Positions 50,869 through 60,022 of a stretch of 64,000 nucleotides of DNA are shown here, piece by piece. The position numbers were made by a program, and so were the translations under genes. A model generated the notes under the pieces. It saw nothing but the letters and a program-made list of their open reading frames with translations, was not told the DNA's origin and did not search any database. This DNA is from Eubacteriales bacterium (GTDB lineage: Bacteria > Bacillota > Clostridia > Oscillospirales > Oscillospiraceae), in NCBI GenBank assembly GCA_030531505.1, contig JAUNNH010000010.1, forward strand, positions 17,017 through 81,016. Reading direction: 5' to 3'. Position 1 is the first letter of the stretch, and every line of letters begins with the position of its first letter.

Positions 50869-52243
50869 CCTGAGAGAAAAGCTTTTCTATGAGCAGAAAA
50901 ACGGCTATGACAGGATTGACACCGCCGAGCGGCTGCGCCTGGAGAACTACTGCCGGGATTACATGGCCTGGCTGAACGAGGCGCGCACCGAGCGCGAGGC
51001 TGTCAGCAGCGCGATCGCGCTGGCTGAGGAGCGCGGTTTTGTGCCCTATGTGCCGGGCATGTCGCTCAAGGCGGGGGACAAGGTCTATCAGAATAACCGC
51101 GGAAAGGCACTGATGCTGGCCGTGATCGGCAAGAAACCGCTGAGCGAGGGCTGTGTCATCGCGGGGGCGCACGTCGACGCCCCGCGTCTCGACCTCAAGC
51201 AGGTCACGATGTATGAGACGGACGAGCTGTGCTATTTCAAGACGCACTATTACGGCGGCATCAAGAAGTACCAGTGGGTCACCATCCCGCTGGAGCTGCA
51301 CGGCGTCGTGGCGCTCAAGTCCGGCGAGACGGTGGACGTGGTCATCGGCCGCGACCCGGAGGATCCGCGTTTTGTCATCACCGATCTGCTGCCCCATCTG
51401 GCACAGGATCAGATGAAAAAGACCCTGGCCGAGGGCATCACCGGCGAAGGCCTGAACATTCTGATCGGCTCAGCGCCCTATGCCGATGACGGCAAGGACC
51501 GGGTCAAGCTCGCGGTGCTGAGCCTGCTCAACGACCAGTACGGCATCACGGAGGAGGACTTCCTTTCGGCGGAGCTCGTGGCGGTGCCGGCTTTCGACGT
51601 GAGTGAGATCGGGCTCGACCGCTCTTTGATCGGCGGCTACGGCCATGACGATCGCGTATGCGCCTATGCCGAGCTCAAGGCGATCTTCGATGTGGAGGAT
51701 CCGGAGCGCAGCTGCGTGTGCATCCTCGCCGACAAGGAGGAGATCGGTTCCGAGGGCGTCACCGGTATGCAGAGCGAAGCCTTCGATTGCTTCATGGCGG
51801 ATCTCTGCGAGAGCCAGGGAACGACGCTGCGCCGCTGCTTTGAAAAGAGCTTCTGCCTCTCGGCGGATGTGACCAACGCCTACGACCCGAATTTCCCGGA
51901 GGTCTCCGAGAAGCGCAGCGAGTCGAAGGTCAACTACGGCATGGGCATCTGCAAATTCACCGGCGCCCGCGGCAAATCCGGCACGAGCGACGCCTCCGCC
52001 GAGGTCGTGGCCTATCTGCGCCGCCTCTTTGAGCGTGAGGGCGTGGTGTGGCAGATGGCGGAGCTTGGCAAGGTGGACCAGGGCGGCGGCGGAACGATCG
52101 CCAAGTTCATGGCCAAGCGCAACATCGACACCATCGACGCGGGCGTCCCGGTGCTGAGCATGCACGCGCCCTTTGAAGTCGTGGGCAAGTTTGACTGCTA
52201 TATGACCTACAAGGGCGTACTGGCAGCCTACGCAGATAAATAA
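50861..52243 (+). CDS. M18 family aminopeptidase
   Basis: A 460-residue zinc aminopeptidase that removes N-terminal residues, often acidic ones. The metal-binding and catalytic motifs are GAHVDAPRLDLK (about 104-115), DKEEIGSEG (about 290-298) and a late SMHAPFEV segment with the final His. The start ATG 50861 follows AAGGAG (7-base spacer) and overlaps the fused gene by 8 bases. A cytosolic peptide-processing role fits the importer at 32707-40430. Confidence 0.92.
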   Translation: MSDLREKLFYEQKNGYDRIDTAERLRLENYCRDYMAWLNEARTEREAVSSAIALAEERGFVPYVPGMSLKAGDKVYQNNRGKALMLAVIGKKPLSEGCVIAGAHVDAPRLDLKQVTMYETDELCYFKTHYYGGIKKYQWVTIPLELHGVVALKSGETVDVVIGRDPEDPRFVITDLLPHLAQDQMKKTLAEGITGEGLNILIGSAPYADDGKDRVKLAVLSLLNDQYGITEEDFLSAELVAVPAFDVSEIGLDRSLIGGYGHDDRVCAYAELKAIFDVEDPERSCVCILADKEEIGSEGVTGMQSEAFDCFMADLCESQGTTLRRCFEKSFCLSADVTNAYDPNFPEVSEKRSESKVNYGMGICKFTGARGKSGTSDASAEVVAYLRRLFEREGVVWQMAELGKVDQGGGGTIAKFMAKRNIDTIDAGVPVLSMHAPFEVVGKFDCYMTYKGVLAAYADK

Positions 52244-52265
52244 AACCTGATTGGGAGGAATCACC

Positions 52266-52481
52266 ATGATCTTCAAACTCATCAAAAAGCTTCTGCAACA
52301 CGGGCGGAAAAAGAGACAGAAGAAGGCTCAGCGCCGCATCCGCCGCTTCTTCCGGAAGCTGCTCGGCAGCGTGCTGATGCTCGCCCTGGCTGCGGGCGGC
52401 ACCTATTTCACGTTCCAGAACCGGCACGAGATCCTGTCTGCCGTCAAAGCGAAGGTCGGCGGCAAACTGAAAAAAGCGTAA
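52266..52481 (+). CDS. Small basic single-span membrane protein
   Basis: A 71-residue protein: a strongly basic N-terminus (KKLLQHGRKKRQKKAQRRIRR, about 6-27, in part), one membrane helix (about 32-47: LLGSVLMLALAAGGTYF), and a Lys-rich tail. It follows the M18 gene by 22 bases with a GGGAGGAA RBS, and the operon terminator follows directly. The basic flank predicts the N-terminus in the cytosol. Function unknown; a nucleic-acid or membrane-surface role is only a guess. Confidence 0.7.
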   Translation: MIFKLIKKLLQHGRKKRQKKAQRRIRRFFRKLLGSVLMLALAAGGTYFTFQNRHEILSAVKAKVGGKLKKA

Positions 52482-52486
52482 AAGCA

Positions 52487-52520
52487 AAAACGAGGGAAGC
52501 CGGGAGGCTTCCCTCGTTTT
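52487..52520. terminator. Bidirectional terminator
   Basis: Perfect 15-bp stem (52487-52501 with 52506-52520) starting AAAA and ending TTTT. Confidence 0.92.
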
Positions 52521-52533
52521 CTGCCACGTCGAT

Positions 52534-54714
52534 TCAGCTCTGCTCGGCCACGTAGAGACTAAGACGCGACTGAATCAGGGAGGCGGTCTCCTCGGCACTG
52601 CGGACGCCGTTGAAGAAAGCTTCGCATTCCTGCCGGATGATTTCCATGGCGGTCCGGTCATAGAAGCTCGTATGTTCAATGCGGCTCAGAAAATCCCGGA
52701 ACTGTTCTGCCTCGGCCGCCGTCAGCGGCTCTTTGAACGCATAGTTGCCCTGCGGCAGCACGGTGACGTCCTCCTGCGCGGCGGCAAGCTGCTCCTCGAT
52801 CAGGGGTCGATAGACCGGCAGCCCCCAGCCCGAGGCGTGCAGCAGACTGTATTTCAGAAAGTCCCAGCAGCCTTCCGGATGCTGGCTCGTGCTGAATACC
52901 GCGCAGCAGGCCTGCAGGTCAAAGAGACTCCCGCAGCTCCCGTCGGGGCTGGGCCAGCCGATGAGGCTGAGCTTGTCCACGCCGCGCAGACGCTGTTCGG
53001 CGGCGATGCTCCCCACATTTGTGATCATGATGTTCTCGGTGATCTGGGTACCGTCGAAGATATGCGTCGGATCCCAGAAGATCATATCCTCCGGATCCTC
53101 GGGCTCGGGCGTTTCACGCAGCTTTCTGGCTGTGTCCAGCAGGGAGATGAAGCCGGGGTTGTCAAAATCGCAGCGGCCGTTTGACCAGTCGATGGCTGAG
53201 CGCATATAGCTTGCGGCACTCTCCTGCAGAAAGCGGTCCCGCGTGAGGTTGTAGTATACCATCTTTCCCTCGCCGAGCTCGCTGTCCAGTGCGAGATATT
53301 CATCAAAGCTCCAGCCGAAGCGGTCTCCAAAGCGCGCGTGATCGGCTATGTAAGTGGTGATATCCATGCTGCTGCAGAGGAAGAACAGGCCGCCGGCGTC
53401 GTTTTGCAAAGCTTTTGCGATTACGATATCGTCCAGCGTCAGATCCGGATCCCGTTCGATCTCAGCGGCGAGGTCGAGCAGAAGGCCCTGACGGCTGAAG
53501 CGGAGCGGAGAGAGAAAACCGCTCTCGAGACTGGACAGACTCAGCATATCCGGAGCCGTGCCGTTCGTGAGCGCGGTGTTGAGCCGGTCGAGAGCCTGTT
53601 CCTCGGTATAGGCGCCGTTATCGGTCAGATCCACATAGTCGATATAGTAATCCGGACTGTAGAGATTGAAAGCGGCGATCTCGTCCTGATTGGGCTTGAA
53701 GTGTTCGTCGCCGCCGATGTAGCCGAAGCGCAGCTGCGTGCGCGGGTGCAGCGTTTCCGGCGCGGCTGGCTCGAGCATCCCGGTGCAGTAGGGCGTGGCG
53801 CAGAAATACTTGCCGTCCCCGAGCGCGATCAGCTTATAGAGCCCGGTCAGGGAGAGACAGCATTCCTCATAGATCACGATGGGGGAGAGCTGCCCGGCGG
53901 TATCCACCCGGTAGAGCCCGTCCGACAGGGATAGGAAGAAAGGGAAGTTCGTGTCGCCGGGCAGAATCAGCCCGGAGGGGCAGGTGAAAGCCGGTACAAA
54001 CGCGTCTCCCTCGAGCCGGGAGAGCGTCTGAACCTGCGAGTCGTCCTCGTCCAGATAGAGCGCGCCGTCCCCGCCAAGGATCGGGGAGATAAAGGAACCC
54101 GGCATGGACACACGCTTTGTCACCTGGCCGTCTCCGTCCAGGAGCAGCAGCTCGTCATCGCTGCTCACCGTCCAGGGCAGGTCCTGATACACGCCGAAAG
54201 CAAACAGGAAACCGCGCTCCCCGGACGGAATGCAGCCGGTGATGTCGAGCTCCCGGAGCAGCGTGCCGGACGGATCGCGCAGCTCGAGCAGCTCCGTGCG
54301 GCTCTGCCAGCTGTCATCGAAGCGCTGCGCGTGGAACCAGAAGCCCTCGCTGCTCTGGCCGATCAGCTCATAGTTCATCTGCATCCCTTCAAGGGAAAAC
54401 AGCGCGTCTTCTCCGCGCAGGAAGGTATAACGCGGGGCTCCGCCGCTGAAGCTGCTGCGCAGGGAGTAGACCTCCCCGTCACGCAGCAGCAGTTCATTCG
54501 CATCCGGAGCGCCTCCCAGCGCGGTAAAGTGATAGCTGCCGCCGTGTCCGATCCATTCGCCCGTAGCGGAATCGACGCCCGGAACATAGACGACAGTTCC
54601 CCTGCCCGGCGCGGCCGTCTCAGCCGCCTTCGACGGACCTGCCGATCTGCCCGCACAGGCTGTCAGCAGGCAGCTCAAAATCAGAATCAAGGCAATAAGA
54701 CTCTTCGTTTTCAT
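52534..54714 (-). CDS. Lipoprotein: propeller-like N-terminal region plus solute-binding (family 1) domain
   Basis: A 726-residue exported lipoprotein (lipobox LTAC). Residues about 45-300 have repeated beta-strand sets (LLLRDGEVYSL, LLLLDGDGQVT, GALYLDEDDSQV) like a beta-propeller. From about 305 it changes to a family 1 extracellular solute-binding protein (NQDEIAAFNLYSPDYYIDYVDL, ALDRLNTALTNGTAPDMLSL, and a late HPEGCWDFLKYSLL). No permease or ATPase is adjacent, so it is an orphan binding or sensing protein. Start 54714 follows GGAGGAA, itself located in an overlapping small frame. Confidence 0.83.
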   Translation of the reverse strand: MKTKSLIALILILSCLLTACAGRSAGPSKAAETAAPGRGTVVYVPGVDSATGEWIGHGGSYHFTALGGAPDANELLLRDGEVYSLRSSFSGGAPRYTFLRGEDALFSLEGMQMNYELIGQSSEGFWFHAQRFDDSWQSRTELLELRDPSGTLLRELDITGCIPSGERGFLFAFGVYQDLPWTVSSDDELLLLDGDGQVTKRVSMPGSFISPILGGDGALYLDEDDSQVQTLSRLEGDAFVPAFTCPSGLILPGDTNFPFFLSLSDGLYRVDTAGQLSPIVIYEECCLSLTGLYKLIALGDGKYFCATPYCTGMLEPAAPETLHPRTQLRFGYIGGDEHFKPNQDEIAAFNLYSPDYYIDYVDLTDNGAYTEEQALDRLNTALTNGTAPDMLSLSSLESGFLSPLRFSRQGLLLDLAAEIERDPDLTLDDIVIAKALQNDAGGLFFLCSSMDITTYIADHARFGDRFGWSFDEYLALDSELGEGKMVYYNLTRDRFLQESAASYMRSAIDWSNGRCDFDNPGFISLLDTARKLRETPEPEDPEDMIFWDPTHIFDGTQITENIMITNVGSIAAEQRLRGVDKLSLIGWPSPDGSCGSLFDLQACCAVFSTSQHPEGCWDFLKYSLLHASGWGLPVYRPLIEEQLAAAQEDVTVLPQGNYAFKEPLTAAEAEQFRDFLSRIEHTSFYDRTAMEIIRQECEAFFNGVRSAEETASLIQSRLSLYVAEQS

Positions 54715-54856
54715 GGTCATTTCCTCCAATGTCATCGTATTCGCTAAACGGGATCACGGCGTTCTGGCCGGCTTTTCGGTCGGCCCGAAAGGGGCCTGAA
54801 AAGAAACCAAACGAGACCAGAATGAGCAGGATCAAAAAGAGAACCGTACGTTTCAT
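54620..54856 (-). CDS. Small hypothetical protein overlapping the lipoprotein start
   Basis: A 78-residue frame with a signal-peptide-like N-terminus (MKRTVLFLILLILVSFGFF) and a strong RBS (AGGTGAGGTGATC), unlike the alternative of no gene. It overlaps the lipoprotein gene by 95 bases in another frame; its last third is therefore shadow-like and the true end may differ. It could be a short exported peptide or coupling leader for the lipoprotein. Confidence is moderate. Confidence 0.45.
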   Translation of the reverse strand: MKRTVLFLILLILVSFGFFSGPFRADRKAGQNAVIPFSEYDDIGGNDHENEESYCLDSDFELPADSLCGQIGRSVEGG

Positions 54857-54999
54857 GGGTGATCACCTCACCTTTAATAACGCTTTTCAGAAGGGATCTG
54901 TTGCATATCCATGACAAAAATGTTGGATTTTTTACGCCTCACAAGAAAAAGTAAATAAAAAATCTATATATATTCAGAATCTGAAATCGGTTCCCATCC

Positions 55000-55028
55000 T
55001 TGATTTCCCCAAGGATTAACGATATAAT
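55000..55028 (+). promoter_or_regulatory. Promoter for the Tat flavoprotein gene
   Basis: TTGATT (55000-55005), 17-bp spacer, consensus TATAAT (55023-55028). The 143-base stretch 54857-54999 before it is AT-rich and holds no gene. Confidence 0.8.
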
Positions 55029-55105
55029 ATCCACAGGGTGCTGTTTTTTTCACAAAGAAAAAAGCAACCTGAATCAAAACAAATCAAAGAAAGGAATGTA
55101 AACAA

Positions 55106-57037
55106 ATGGCTAAGAAAGAACTCTCCCGCCGCGAGTTCCTGAAGGGGACCGCTGCAGCGGGCCTCGGCCTCGCGGCTACCCAGCTCTTCGGCACCTCCGC
55201 CCGTGCGGAAGGCGCCTACACGCCCGGCACCTATCAGGCCACCGCGTACGGCAACCTGAGCTATGTGACCGTGGAATGCACCTTCTCGGAGACTGCTCTT
55301 GAGAAGGTCGAGATCCTGTCCCAGAACGAGACTCCGATCCTTTTCTCCCAGGTCCAGGAGACGCTGATCCCCGCGATCGTCGAGAACCAGGCCCTCGGCC
55401 TGGATGGCATCACCGGCGCGTCCAACTCCTCCCGCGCGGTCAAGGAAGCCATCGCCGACTGCGTCAAGCAGGCCGGCGGCGATCCCGAGGAATGGCTGGC
55501 CCGTACCGTGACGGCGACGGCCGGCGCGGACGAGACCTATGACGTCGATGTCTGCGTCATCGGCTGCGGCGGCTCCGGCTTCATGGCTTCTATCACGGCC
55601 GGCCAGAAGGGCGCCAAGGTTCTGACCATCGAGAAGGCAAGCTCCGTCGCCGGCGTGAACGGCATCAAGGTCTCCGGCCCCTTCGGCGTGGATTCCTCCG
55701 TCCTGCACGCCCGTGAGGGCGGCACCACCCTCGAGGTGGACGAGGTCTTCCAGCACGTCATGAACTACACGCACTGGACTCCCAACCCGGCGCTGATTCA
55801 CCGCTGCCTGGATGAGAGCAAGAACGCGGTCGAGAACCTGGTCGGCATCGGCTACAAGATGCAGGAGGCCAACTTCCGCTTTGAGACTCCCTTCTATCAG
55901 GAGAAGGGCGGCTTCCACCTGATCACCAACAGCCTGGATGAGCGCGTTGAGCTCTGGAACAAGGCGCTTGAGGATGCGGGCGTTGAGGTCCTCTTCAACA
56001 CCACCGCGACCGGCCTGCTGATGGACGGCGAGAAGGCGGTCGGCGTCACCGCGAAGAAGGCCGACGGCACCTCCGTCACCGTAAACGCGAAGGCTGTCAT
56101 CATCGCCTCCGGCGGTTACCTCGGCAACCGTGATCTGCAGGAGAAGTTCCTCAAGACCCGCAAGCTGAACGCCGCTGCCGGCGGCAACAGCCTCTGCACC
56201 GGCGACGGCATCATGATGGCCGAGGACGCCGGCGCGGTCCTCTGCAAGACCTTCGGCTACTGCCCCTGCGAGTACGGCGGAACCAACTCCAAGGCCTCCC
56301 GCCCGGCCAAGCAGGACAAGTACGATCAGAACCTTGCGTTCAAGTTCGGCCTGTACGGCAACCTCCTCGTCGACGCCGAGGGCAAGCGCTTCATCAACGA
56401 AGGCCTGCTCTGCGACTACCCGATGAGCTACGGCTCCGAGCAGATCGTCCTGAATGCCCCCTGGTACGGCATCGTCGACCAGGCTTACGTGGACGCCATG
56501 ACTACCATCGGCCTGTATGATTACACCATTGCCAAAGGCGCCGAGCCCGTTGAGGGCAAGTGGTTCATCGGCAACTACTTCAAGGGCCGCATCCTGGACA
56601 AGCTTCCCGAGGACATCGAGGAAGGCATCCGCGAGGGCTGGCTGGCGAAGGCCGACACCCTGGAGGAACTGGCCGAGGCCTTTGGCCTGACCAATCTGCC
56701 CGAGACCGTCGCCAAGTACAACGAGTACTGCGACAAGGGGGTGGACGAGGAGTTCGGCACCAATCCCTGGTACCTGAGCAAGATCGAGAAGGGCCCCTTC
56801 TATGCCGTGCAGTGCGAGCCTTCCGCCTGGAGCACCTTCGGCGGTATCCGCACCGACGACAAGCTGCGCGCTCTCAAGCCCGACAACACCCCGCTGCAGG
56901 GCCTGTATGTTGTCGGAACCGACAATGGCTCCCTGTACTACAGCCCGTACTACGACGTGCCCGGCTTCTGCTATGGCCTGTGCGTCGACTCCGGCTACAT
57001 CGCCGCCAACGAGGCAGTCGATTACATCGCCGAGTAA
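55106..57037 (+). CDS. Tat-exported FMN/FAD reductase (fumarate-reductase-like flavoprotein)
   Basis: A 643-residue protein with a twin-arginine signal (SRREFLKG) so it is exported folded. Residues about 38-125 are an FMN-binding domain with the covalent-attachment motif DGITGAS (about 99-105). From about 148 comes a FAD_binding_2 domain with VIGCGGSGFMAS, and a C-terminal GTDNGSLYYSP segment with the final flavin loop. This layout matches extracellular flavin reductases that take electrons from outer-face flavins and reduce fumarate, urocanate or similar acceptors. Acceptor unknown. Codon use suggests high expression. Stand-alone gene with its own terminator. Confidence 0.9.
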   Translation: MAKKELSRREFLKGTAAAGLGLAATQLFGTSARAEGAYTPGTYQATAYGNLSYVTVECTFSETALEKVEILSQNETPILFSQVQETLIPAIVENQALGLDGITGASNSSRAVKEAIADCVKQAGGDPEEWLARTVTATAGADETYDVDVCVIGCGGSGFMASITAGQKGAKVLTIEKASSVAGVNGIKVSGPFGVDSSVLHAREGGTTLEVDEVFQHVMNYTHWTPNPALIHRCLDESKNAVENLVGIGYKMQEANFRFETPFYQEKGGFHLITNSLDERVELWNKALEDAGVEVLFNTTATGLLMDGEKAVGVTAKKADGTSVTVNAKAVIIASGGYLGNRDLQEKFLKTRKLNAAAGGNSLCTGDGIMMAEDAGAVLCKTFGYCPCEYGGTNSKASRPAKQDKYDQNLAFKFGLYGNLLVDAEGKRFINEGLLCDYPMSYGSEQIVLNAPWYGIVDQAYVDAMTTIGLYDYTIAKGAEPVEGKWFIGNYFKGRILDKLPEDIEEGIREGWLAKADTLEELAEAFGLTNLPETVAKYNEYCDKGVDEEFGTNPWYLSKIEKGPFYAVQCEPSAWSTFGGIRTDDKLRALKPDNTPLQGLYVVGTDNGSLYYSPYYDVPGFCYGLCVDSGYIAANEAVDYIAE

Positions 57038-57060
57038 TCCGTCCGGCATCATCAACAGCG

Positions 57061-57090
57061 ACAGCCCCGGGATTTCCCGGGGCTGTTTTC
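57061..57090 (+). terminator. Terminator after the Tat flavoprotein gene
   Basis: 11-bp stem (57061-57071 with 57076-57086), short loop, TTTT tail beginning at 57086. Confidence 0.85.
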
Positions 57091-57171
57091 ATGTTTTTCG
57101 AAAAAAACGGTAAGATTCTTTCTCAAACGGCGTTTATTAGGGTGAGGGACCTCAGAAAGGAGGCAATGGGA

Positions 57172-57729
57172 ATGGAAGACAGAGAAATCGTGGAACTGTA
57201 CTGGGAGCGGGCGGAGGAGGCAATCCCCGCGACCGTGGCCAAGTACGGTGCCTACTGCCGGACCATTGCGACAAACATCCTGGCAAACGACGAGGATGCG
57301 GAGGAGTGCGTGAACGACACCTGGCTCAAAGCCTGGAACTCCATGCCGGACAACCGCCCGACACTGCTTGGAAGCTATCTCGGCAAGCTCACTCGCTGGC
57401 TCTCGCTCAGCCGGCTGCGTGAGCGGGGAAGACTCAAGCGCGGCGGGGGTGAGACCTCGCTTGCGCTCGACGAGCTGGCCGAGGTGATCGCCGGGGGAGA
57501 GGACCCGGAGCGCGAACTGGAGATCCGAGAGCTGAACGCCGCGGTGCGCGCGTTCCTGAAGGGACTCGACGAGACGGAACGGGAGCTCTTTCTCAGCCGC
57601 TACTGGTACCTTCTCCCGGTGAAGGAGATCGCACAGCGTTTCGGCTTCAGCCCCAACAAGGTGTCCACCCGGCTGAACCGCACTCGCCGCAGACTGCAGA
57701 ACTATCTGATGGAGGAAGGATTATGCTGA
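57172..57729 (+). CDS. ECF-type RNA polymerase sigma factor
   Basis: A 185-residue sigma-70 family factor with region 2 (IATNILANDEDAEECVNDTWLKAWNSMP) and region 4 (LSRYWYLLPVKEIAQRFGFSPNKVSTRLNRTRRRL), without regions 1 and 3, as in Firmicute ECF factors of the SigV/SigM-like kind. It directs transcription in response to an envelope signal. ATG 57172 follows AAAGGAGG with 8-base spacing; ATG 57166 is too close. It is coupled to the membrane protein that follows, its likely anti-sigma. Confidence 0.92.
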   Translation: MEDREIVELYWERAEEAIPATVAKYGAYCRTIATNILANDEDAEECVNDTWLKAWNSMPDNRPTLLGSYLGKLTRWLSLSRLRERGRLKRGGGETSLALDELAEVIAGGEDPERELEIRELNAAVRAFLKGLDETERELFLSRYWYLLPVKEIAQRFGFSPNKVSTRLNRTRRRLQNYLMEEGLC

Positions 57730-59864
57730 AGGAAGAAAAACTGCTGTTTGCGCTCAACGACGTAAGCGACCGGCAGCTCGAGGCGACACGACAGCGGCTT
57801 GGGTACGGAGAGAAGAAGACAGTGCGCCCGCGGCGCCGCAAGCTCGGGCGTGTGCTGCTGCTCGCGGCTGTGCTTTCCGCGCTCTTTGCCGTGACGGCCT
57901 ATGCGGCCGGTTGGTTCGGACTCGGCGATCTTAAGGCCGGGACCTGGATGGATGCCGAGATCAGCTCCCTGGCCGGGACGATGGAGAGCCCGGAGGGACA
58001 GGCCCTGCGCGACTGGCTCGCCGTGCTCTCAGCGCACGAGAACGATCCCTACAGCTATGAGGAGGCCATGGCGCTCGGCGAGGAGTATCAGCGGTATATG
58101 GCGACCAACCCAGCCCTGGCGAAAGAGCTGGACGCTATCCTCGAAAAATATGGTCTGGTAAAAGAGGGGGTAATGTGCGTCCCGGAGGATGAAAAGAGCT
58201 TCTATGAGGCAGCCGGCGTCGGCAAGCTGACACGGGATACCGATGAGACCCGGAATACCTTTCTTTCCGGCTATGTCTATCCCGTCGGCTCCTTCCATAT
58301 GGAGGGGACCCTCTATCCGGAGGGAGAAGACTATGGCGTCGGCTATCAGCTCACCCGTTCGGTCAAGGGGAGCTTTTCCATGGCGATGGCCGGCTGGGCG
58401 GACCCGGATGCTTACGAGGAATGGGACTACACAACGTTTGACGGCACGCCGCTGCATCTGGCGCTTCGTCGAAACGGACACGGTGCGATGGCTCTGTTGG
58501 ACGGTGAGAACAGCTTTGCTGCGCTGAATCTGCTTTATGAAACCTGGGTCGACCATATCGGAGACGGCCGGATCGACGGCGTCGGCGATGAGTTCATCCA
58601 GCTGTGCTTCACCCGTGCGCAGGTGGAGACGATGGTCGAGGCTTTCCGCTGGCCCGCGCTGGAGGACCCGGCGCTCGGCATGGACGATGATTTCTCCGTA
58701 CCGGACTTTGAGCCGACGGGCAGCGTCCTGGATCTGGTGGACAAGAGCCTCGAGCTCAATGACCTGCCCGAGAAGGATCAGTATCTGATAAGCACGGCCT
58801 ATACCGCCCAGATCGAACCCTACATTGAGGACTTCCACCTGGTCGACTATCAGCTTCATACCTGGGGCCTCTATGCCACGACTGGGTGGATCGCCTTTAC
58901 GGGCACGCCGAAGCAGGCGCTCGACTGGGCGACAATTGAGACGACGGCCGGTGTGCTGTACTGCCGCAGTCTCTGCCTGCTGCCGGGCGGTGAGGATGGG
59001 CTTTTCGAACCCGGACCGAGCTTTGACATGCTCCCGTACGCAGATCTGCGTCAGACAGAGGATGTCGGAGAGAATGGAGAGAAAGACGTGATCTGGCTCG
59101 GCACAGAACTGAAAGCGTTGGATTCCGCCACACTCTATGTCCAGCAGCTGGATCAGAGCTTTACGATCGCAGGCGATGCGCTTGCTGAGCTGCACAGCAT
59201 GCTGGCGTACGACAACAACTCCGGCAACGGGAGCTGCCGGACCTGGAACCCGCTGTTCCTTGACTTCACGGATGGCACACATGCCGTGGTCTATACGCTT
59301 TCGGACGGCTCTGACGGTGTGAACATGTTTGGAGAATGGACTGGGTACGGCTACGGCAAGACGATCTTCGAGCTCTTCGGCGTTCCGCTTGAGGCCGTCG
59401 GCTACTCCCACCATGACGGGCTCCTGACCGCGCGCATGGAGAGCTCCGATCCACGCTTCACGGGCGTGAACTTCAACACAGTCTGGTTCGAGATGGATTT
59501 CGCGGAGAACGGACCGATGCTTGAGCGGCGTGTTATGACCGATGAGCTGCGGGGACGCAGTTTCGAATACGACCAGGAAGGCCGCCTGATCCGTGACACC
59601 TGGTGGGAGGCAAGGCCCGATGCGCTTACACGGGAGAGCCTTTATACCTACGATGAGAGCGGCAGGCTGGTTGAGATGTATTCGGACAGTTTCTCCCGCG
59701 GCTGGGAAAAAACAACATATGAATACGACGAGCAGGGGAGACTGACCGCGGAGATCCATACTGACAACGACGACCCTCCCGGCTGGACCGGGGGCAACCG
59801 CTATTACACCTATGACGAAGCGGGCAACTGTCGCGTTCATATGGGCTGGCAGGATCTCGACTGA
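57723..59864 (+). CDS. Membrane anti-sigma candidate with large extracellular part and YD repeats
   Basis: A 713-residue protein starting inside the sigma gene's last codons. Residues 1-40 are cytosolic (LLFALNDVSDRQLEATRQRLG), typical of anti-sigma partners in this group; one membrane helix follows (about 42-62). The remaining 650 residues lie outside. Residues about 605-705 hold four YD-type repeats (FEYDQEGRLI, YTYDESGRLV, YEYDEQGRLT, YTYDEAGNCR), the strand pattern of RHS/tripartite toxin shells and wall proteins. It may sense wall or sugar ligands and release the sigma factor. Confidence 0.82.
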   Translation: MLKEEKLLFALNDVSDRQLEATRQRLGYGEKKTVRPRRRKLGRVLLLAAVLSALFAVTAYAAGWFGLGDLKAGTWMDAEISSLAGTMESPEGQALRDWLAVLSAHENDPYSYEEAMALGEEYQRYMATNPALAKELDAILEKYGLVKEGVMCVPEDEKSFYEAAGVGKLTRDTDETRNTFLSGYVYPVGSFHMEGTLYPEGEDYGVGYQLTRSVKGSFSMAMAGWADPDAYEEWDYTTFDGTPLHLALRRNGHGAMALLDGENSFAALNLLYETWVDHIGDGRIDGVGDEFIQLCFTRAQVETMVEAFRWPALEDPALGMDDDFSVPDFEPTGSVLDLVDKSLELNDLPEKDQYLISTAYTAQIEPYIEDFHLVDYQLHTWGLYATTGWIAFTGTPKQALDWATIETTAGVLYCRSLCLLPGGEDGLFEPGPSFDMLPYADLRQTEDVGENGEKDVIWLGTELKALDSATLYVQQLDQSFTIAGDALAELHSMLAYDNNSGNGSCRTWNPLFLDFTDGTHAVVYTLSDGSDGVNMFGEWTGYGYGKTIFELFGVPLEAVGYSHHDGLLTARMESSDPRFTGVNFNTVWFEMDFAENGPMLERRVMTDELRGRSFEYDQEGRLIRDTWWEARPDALTRESLYTYDESGRLVEMYSDSFSRGWEKTTYEYDEQGRLTAEIHTDNDDPPGWTGGNRYYTYDEAGNCRVHMGWQDLD

Positions 59865-59873
59865 CAGAACGGC

Positions 59874-59903
59874 GCAGGAGGATATCGTGTGATATCCTCC
59901 TGC
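59874..59903 (+). terminator. Terminator after the sigma/anti-sigma operon
   Basis: Perfect 13-bp stem (59874-59886 with 59891-59903), GTGT loop; tail ATTCT is weak. Confidence 0.7.
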
Positions 59904-59987
59904 ATTCTATGCTTGAATTCACTTAAAAAAATGAAATTACTGGCATTTTGCTGTAAAAATGCACGCATATTCCGTCGAATTAACAGA

Positions 59988-60020
59988 TTGAACAGTTTGA
60001 TTAGCTGTGTTAAACTGTTC
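59988..60020 (+). promoter_or_regulatory. Promoter overlapped by a dyad operator
   Basis: TTGAAC (59988-59993), 17-bp spacer, TAAACT (60011-60016). A dyad GAACAGTTT (59990-59998) / AAACTGTTC (60012-60020) with 13-bp gap covers both boxes, so a repressor dimer could block it. Confidence 0.65.
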
Positions 60021-60022
60021 AT

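Noticed and set aside
55016-57055. Minus-strand open frame opposite the Tat flavoprotein
   Set aside because: Shadow of a strongly biased gene; no RBS or family.
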